This document shows positions 4,782 to 6,373 of a stretch of DNA of 6,373 bases, in pieces. The notes below the pieces were generated by a model. It searched no databases, had not been told where the DNA came from, and saw nothing but the letters and a program-made list of their open reading frames with translations. Origin of the DNA: Armatimonadota bacterium. GTDB taxonomy: Bacteria > Cloacimonadota > Cloacimonadia > Cloacimonadales > TCS61. Within the stretch, counting starts at the first letter, position 1, and each line of letters begins with the position of its first letter. Position numbers and translations under genes: made by a program. The stretch is taken from positions 1-6,373 of the forward strand of contig JAUWNO010000134.1 of assembly GCA_030612605.1 (NCBI GenBank), written 5' to 3'.

Positions 4782-4994
4782 GTGCCAAAAGTTATTTCAA
4801 GAGACGGTGAACCTTTTCAGGTATTACTTAGAAGATTTAAGAAATCTTGTGAAAAAGCATCTCTTCTTTCTGATGTAAAAAAGAACAAATTTTACGTTAA
4901 ACCCAGTACAAAAAACAGAGACGCTTTAAAAGCTGCTAAAAGAAAAGCATTAAAGCAGTTGAGACGTAGTTCAAGATTTAGAAAATCATATTAA
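4782..4994 (+). CDS. rpsU: 30S ribosomal protein bS21
   Basis: A 70-residue, very basic protein (MPKVISRDGEPFQVLLRRFK...) that is full length for bS21. The N-terminal strand and the FKKSCEKASLL helix (19-29) are followed by the Lys/Arg-rich helix AAKRKALKQLRR (51-62) and a basic tail. bS21 sits on the 30S platform near the anti-Shine-Dalgarno of 16S rRNA and takes part in translation initiation. The start is GTG, chosen because the extended Shine-Dalgarno at 4766-4775 is correctly spaced and the conserved N-terminus begins there. It is the first gene of the rightward operon; yqeY begins 6 nt after its TAA stop. This rpsU-yqeY pairing is seen in several bacterial phyla. Confidence 0.96.
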   Translation: MPKVISRDGEPFQVLLRRFKKSCEKASLLSDVKKNKFYVKPSTKNRDALKAAKRKALKQLRRSSRFRKSY

Positions 4995-5000
4995 GAAAAA

Positions 5001-5441
5001 ATGATTAAAAAAATTTCAGCAGATATTAAAGATGCTCTTCTTAAGAAAGAGAAGAAACGTTTAAATGTTCTTCGTTATCTCAAATCTGCTCTCAAAAATA
5101 AAGAGATAGAATTGAGGAAAGAACTTTCTGAAGAAGAAGGCATGTCTGTTCTGCAAAGCCAGGTTAAGAGTCGTCAGCAGGCATTGGAATTATACATTCA
5201 GGGAGAACGACCGGAACTGGCTGAAATAGAAAAATATGAAATCGAAATAATAAAATCGTATTTACCCGAACCTTTAACAGAAGCGGAAATGGAAATCGAA
5301 GTAGAAAAAATGCTCTCTGAACTCAATGCTGAATCTATGAAAGATATGGGTAGAGTAATGAAAGCTCTCAGCCAAAAACTTGGGAAAAGAGCAAATGGGA
5401 AAATTTTAAGCAATCTGGTTAGAACAAGATTATCAACATAA
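5001..5441 (+). CDS. yqeY: GatB/YqeY domain protein
   Basis: A 146-residue, full-length single-domain YqeY protein. Visible family blocks are VLRYLKSALKNKEIELRK (23-40), QSQVKSRQQALELYIQGERP (52-71) with AEIEKYEIEIIKSYLPEPLT (74-93), KDMGRVMKAL (114-122) and GKRANGKILSNLVRTRL (128-144). The domain is the same fold as the C-terminal helical region of GatB, which contacts tRNA in the Glu-tRNAGln/Asp-tRNAAsn amidotransferase; the role of free-standing YqeY is not established. It starts 6 nt after rpsU with only a weak purine stretch (AAGAAAAA) before its ATG, so translation is probably coupled to rpsU. A terminator-like hairpin follows, setting this pair partly apart from cvpA-mutS2. Confidence 0.93.
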   Translation: MIKKISADIKDALLKKEKKRLNVLRYLKSALKNKEIELRKELSEEEGMSVLQSQVKSRQQALELYIQGERPELAEIEKYEIEIIKSYLPEPLTEAEMEIEVEKMLSELNAESMKDMGRVMKALSQKLGKRANGKILSNLVRTRLST

Positions 5442-5470
5442 ATTTGGTGATTAATTACAATTTCTAAAGA

Positions 5471-5516
5471 AATGAAAAGGGAGAAAATATCTCCCATTTT
5501 TTTGCTGCTTTTCATT
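5471..5516 (+). terminator. Terminator-like hairpin with an outer stem, yqeY-cvpA gap
   Basis: GGGAGA (5479-5484) pairs with TCTCCC (5490-5495) across a 5-nt loop and is followed by A and seven T (5497-5503), a good intrinsic terminator for rpsU-yqeY. An additional inverted repeat AATGAAAAG (5471-5479) / CTTTTCATT (5508-5516) encloses both the hairpin and the T-run. cvpA has its own strong TAAGGAGG 7 nt before its ATG, so it may be expressed by read-through or from an unseen promoter. I find no convincing promoter in the 99-nt gap. Confidence 0.7.
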
Positions 5517-5540
5517 CATTTTTTCTAAGGAGGAACCAAT

Positions 5541-6071
5541 ATGAATTTAATCGATGTAATATTAGGAATCTTCATTCTTGCATTTTTAATTAATGGTATT
5601 AGAAAGGGTTTTATTTCAAGTGTGGTTCATCTTCTGGGTTTAATTGTTGCTGTCTTTCTGATCGGAAAAATTGGCTATGATGTAAGAATAGCCCTGATGG
5701 AAAAGATCACTATCGGCGAAACTATTGCTACGATTATTGCCTATATTCTCATTTTCCTGGTGATAATGCTGATAGTAAAAATTGTCATAATTATCTTACA
5801 TAAGATTGTAACGTTCTTAAATCTGAAATTTTTAGATCGAATTTTAGGTGCGCTTTTTGGAATCCTCAACGGAATTTTGATTTTAGCGATACTGCTGATT
5901 ATTCTCGATATTTCTCCAATTTCTAAAATCGTTGCCCAAGGCACGGAGAATTCCAAAATTTCCTCATTTGTTAGAATTTTCACTGGAAAAGCTTATGAAA
6001 AAATCCCGAAACTCGAAGAAGGAAAAGATAAATTAGAAGAAATTATCGAAAAAGTTACTGAAAAGATATGA
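5541..6071 (+). CDS. cvpA: CvpA family membrane protein
   Basis: A 176-residue, very hydrophobic protein with four predicted membrane helices (about 3-18, 25-44, 61-87 and 102-123) and a charged, helical C-terminal tail ending EGKDKLEEIIEKVTEKI. The N-terminal DVILGIFILAFLINGIRKGF (5-24) is the CvpA signature (Asp, two Gly, then G-x-R-K-G-F), and LDRILGALFGILNG (98-111) is the second conserved glycine-rich helix. CvpA was named for colicin V production in E. coli and has been linked to envelope stress and surface phenotypes; its molecular activity is unknown. The ATG at 5541 is supported by TAAGGAGG (5526-5533). The stop TGA overlaps the mutS2 ATG (ATGA), so the two genes are translationally coupled. 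A cvpA-mutS2 order is common in other bacteria, which supports both calls. Confidence 0.92.
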   Translation: MNLIDVILGIFILAFLINGIRKGFISSVVHLLGLIVAVFLIGKIGYDVRIALMEKITIGETIATIIAYILIFLVIMLIVKIVIIILHKIVTFLNLKFLDRILGALFGILNGILILAILLIILDISPISKIVAQGTENSKISSFVRIFTGKAYEKIPKLEEGKDKLEEIIEKVTEKI

Positions 6072-6373
6072 AAGCTTTTCAACAACTCGAATACAATAAA
6101 ATTAAAGATTTACTCTCTCAAGAATGTCATAATGAATTGGGAAGAGAAATTGCAGAGAAACTACATCCTCTGAATGATAAGAAAGAAATTGAATATAATA
6201 TTCAGTTAACTCAAGAATTGCAGGAACTTTTAAGAAACAAAATATCTTATAATCTGGAAAATATCTCAAATATCAGTGAACTGCTTCTTAACCTGAAACA
6301 CCAAACTTTCAATTTTGAAGAATTCCGAAAAATCTATTTTAATATTCGTGCTGCAAATATTTTTTCTGCAGAC
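6068..6373 (+). CDS. mutS2: MutS2 (endonuclease/ribosome-rescue ATPase), N-terminal part
   Basis: The first 102 codons of a gene cut by the right edge. It begins MKAFQQLEYNKIKDLLSQEC and continues with ELGREIAEKLHPLNDKKEIE and IQLTQELQELLRNK. These match the MutS2 N-terminal pattern: 'LE-x-x-K-I' helix, 'S/N-x-LG-x-E-x-A-x-x-L-x-P' and 'I-x-x-x-L-x-x-T-x-E-x-x-x-L', seen for example in B. subtilis MutS2. The ATPase core and C-terminal Smr nuclease domain would lie outside the window. MutS2 lacks the mismatch-recognition domain of MutS; it has been linked to suppression of recombination and, in B. subtilis, to splitting of collided ribosomes. The ATG overlaps the cvpA stop by 4 nt and has no strong Shine-Dalgarno, indicating coupled translation. 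Confidence 0.88.
   Translation, partial: MKAFQQLEYNKIKDLLSQECHNELGREIAEKLHPLNDKKEIEYNIQLTQELQELLRNKISYNLENISNISELLLNLKHQTFNFEEFRKIYFNIRAANIFSAD

Noticed and set aside
5198..5983. Minus-strand frames antisense to yqeY (5198-5515) and cvpA (5741-5983)
   Set aside because: Both are shadows of well-supported genes; the first also crosses the terminator hairpin.

Overview
This is an AT-rich bacterial chromosome segment. Its gene content is Gram-negative in style: an inner-membrane-anchored PpiD-type periplasmic folding factor, endonuclease IV, and a housekeeping run rpsU-yqeY-cvpA-mutS2. Most genes have strong Shine-Dalgarno sequences, and the one before rpsU is a ten-base match to the 16S rRNA tail. 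The mix of an FCB-like gene set with clear Shine-Dalgarno use would fit a group such as Cloacimonadota, but that placement is inference from general style and no taxonomic marker was tested.

Layout. Positions 1-845 hold two toxin-antitoxin (TA) loci on the minus strand: a HicB-family antitoxin cut by the left edge, and an antitoxin/RelE-type toxin pair with an 8-nt overlap. An identical 27-bp repeat containing an 11-bp palindrome lies upstream of each antitoxin gene. Positions 846-1491 contain no credible gene. The stretch is dense in inverted repeats: five hairpins, then a two-hairpin element of about 110 bp.

Next come nfo (1492-2334) and ppiD (2484-4265), both on the minus strand, with a rho-independent terminator after ppiD. 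The divergent gap 4266-4781 again has no gene. It holds a TTCAGGG-type tandem array with an inverted arm, a second copy of the two-hairpin element in the opposite orientation, a short 10-bp-period array, and the likely rpsU promoter. From 4782 to the right edge the plus strand carries rpsU, yqeY, a terminator-like hairpin, cvpA and the start of mutS2, which overlaps cvpA by 4 nt.

The conserved genes are ordinary housekeeping: AP-site repair (nfo), periplasmic protein folding (ppiD), small-subunit ribosome function (rpsU), a tRNA-associated fold (yqeY), a membrane protein (cvpA) and MutS2. The unusual content is non-coding. The two-hairpin element has paired substitutions in both stems that keep base pairing, which suggests selection on, or mobilisation through, the folded structure. 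The shared repeat before both TA loci suggests either common regulation or a duplicated module boundary. No complete novel protein system is visible.
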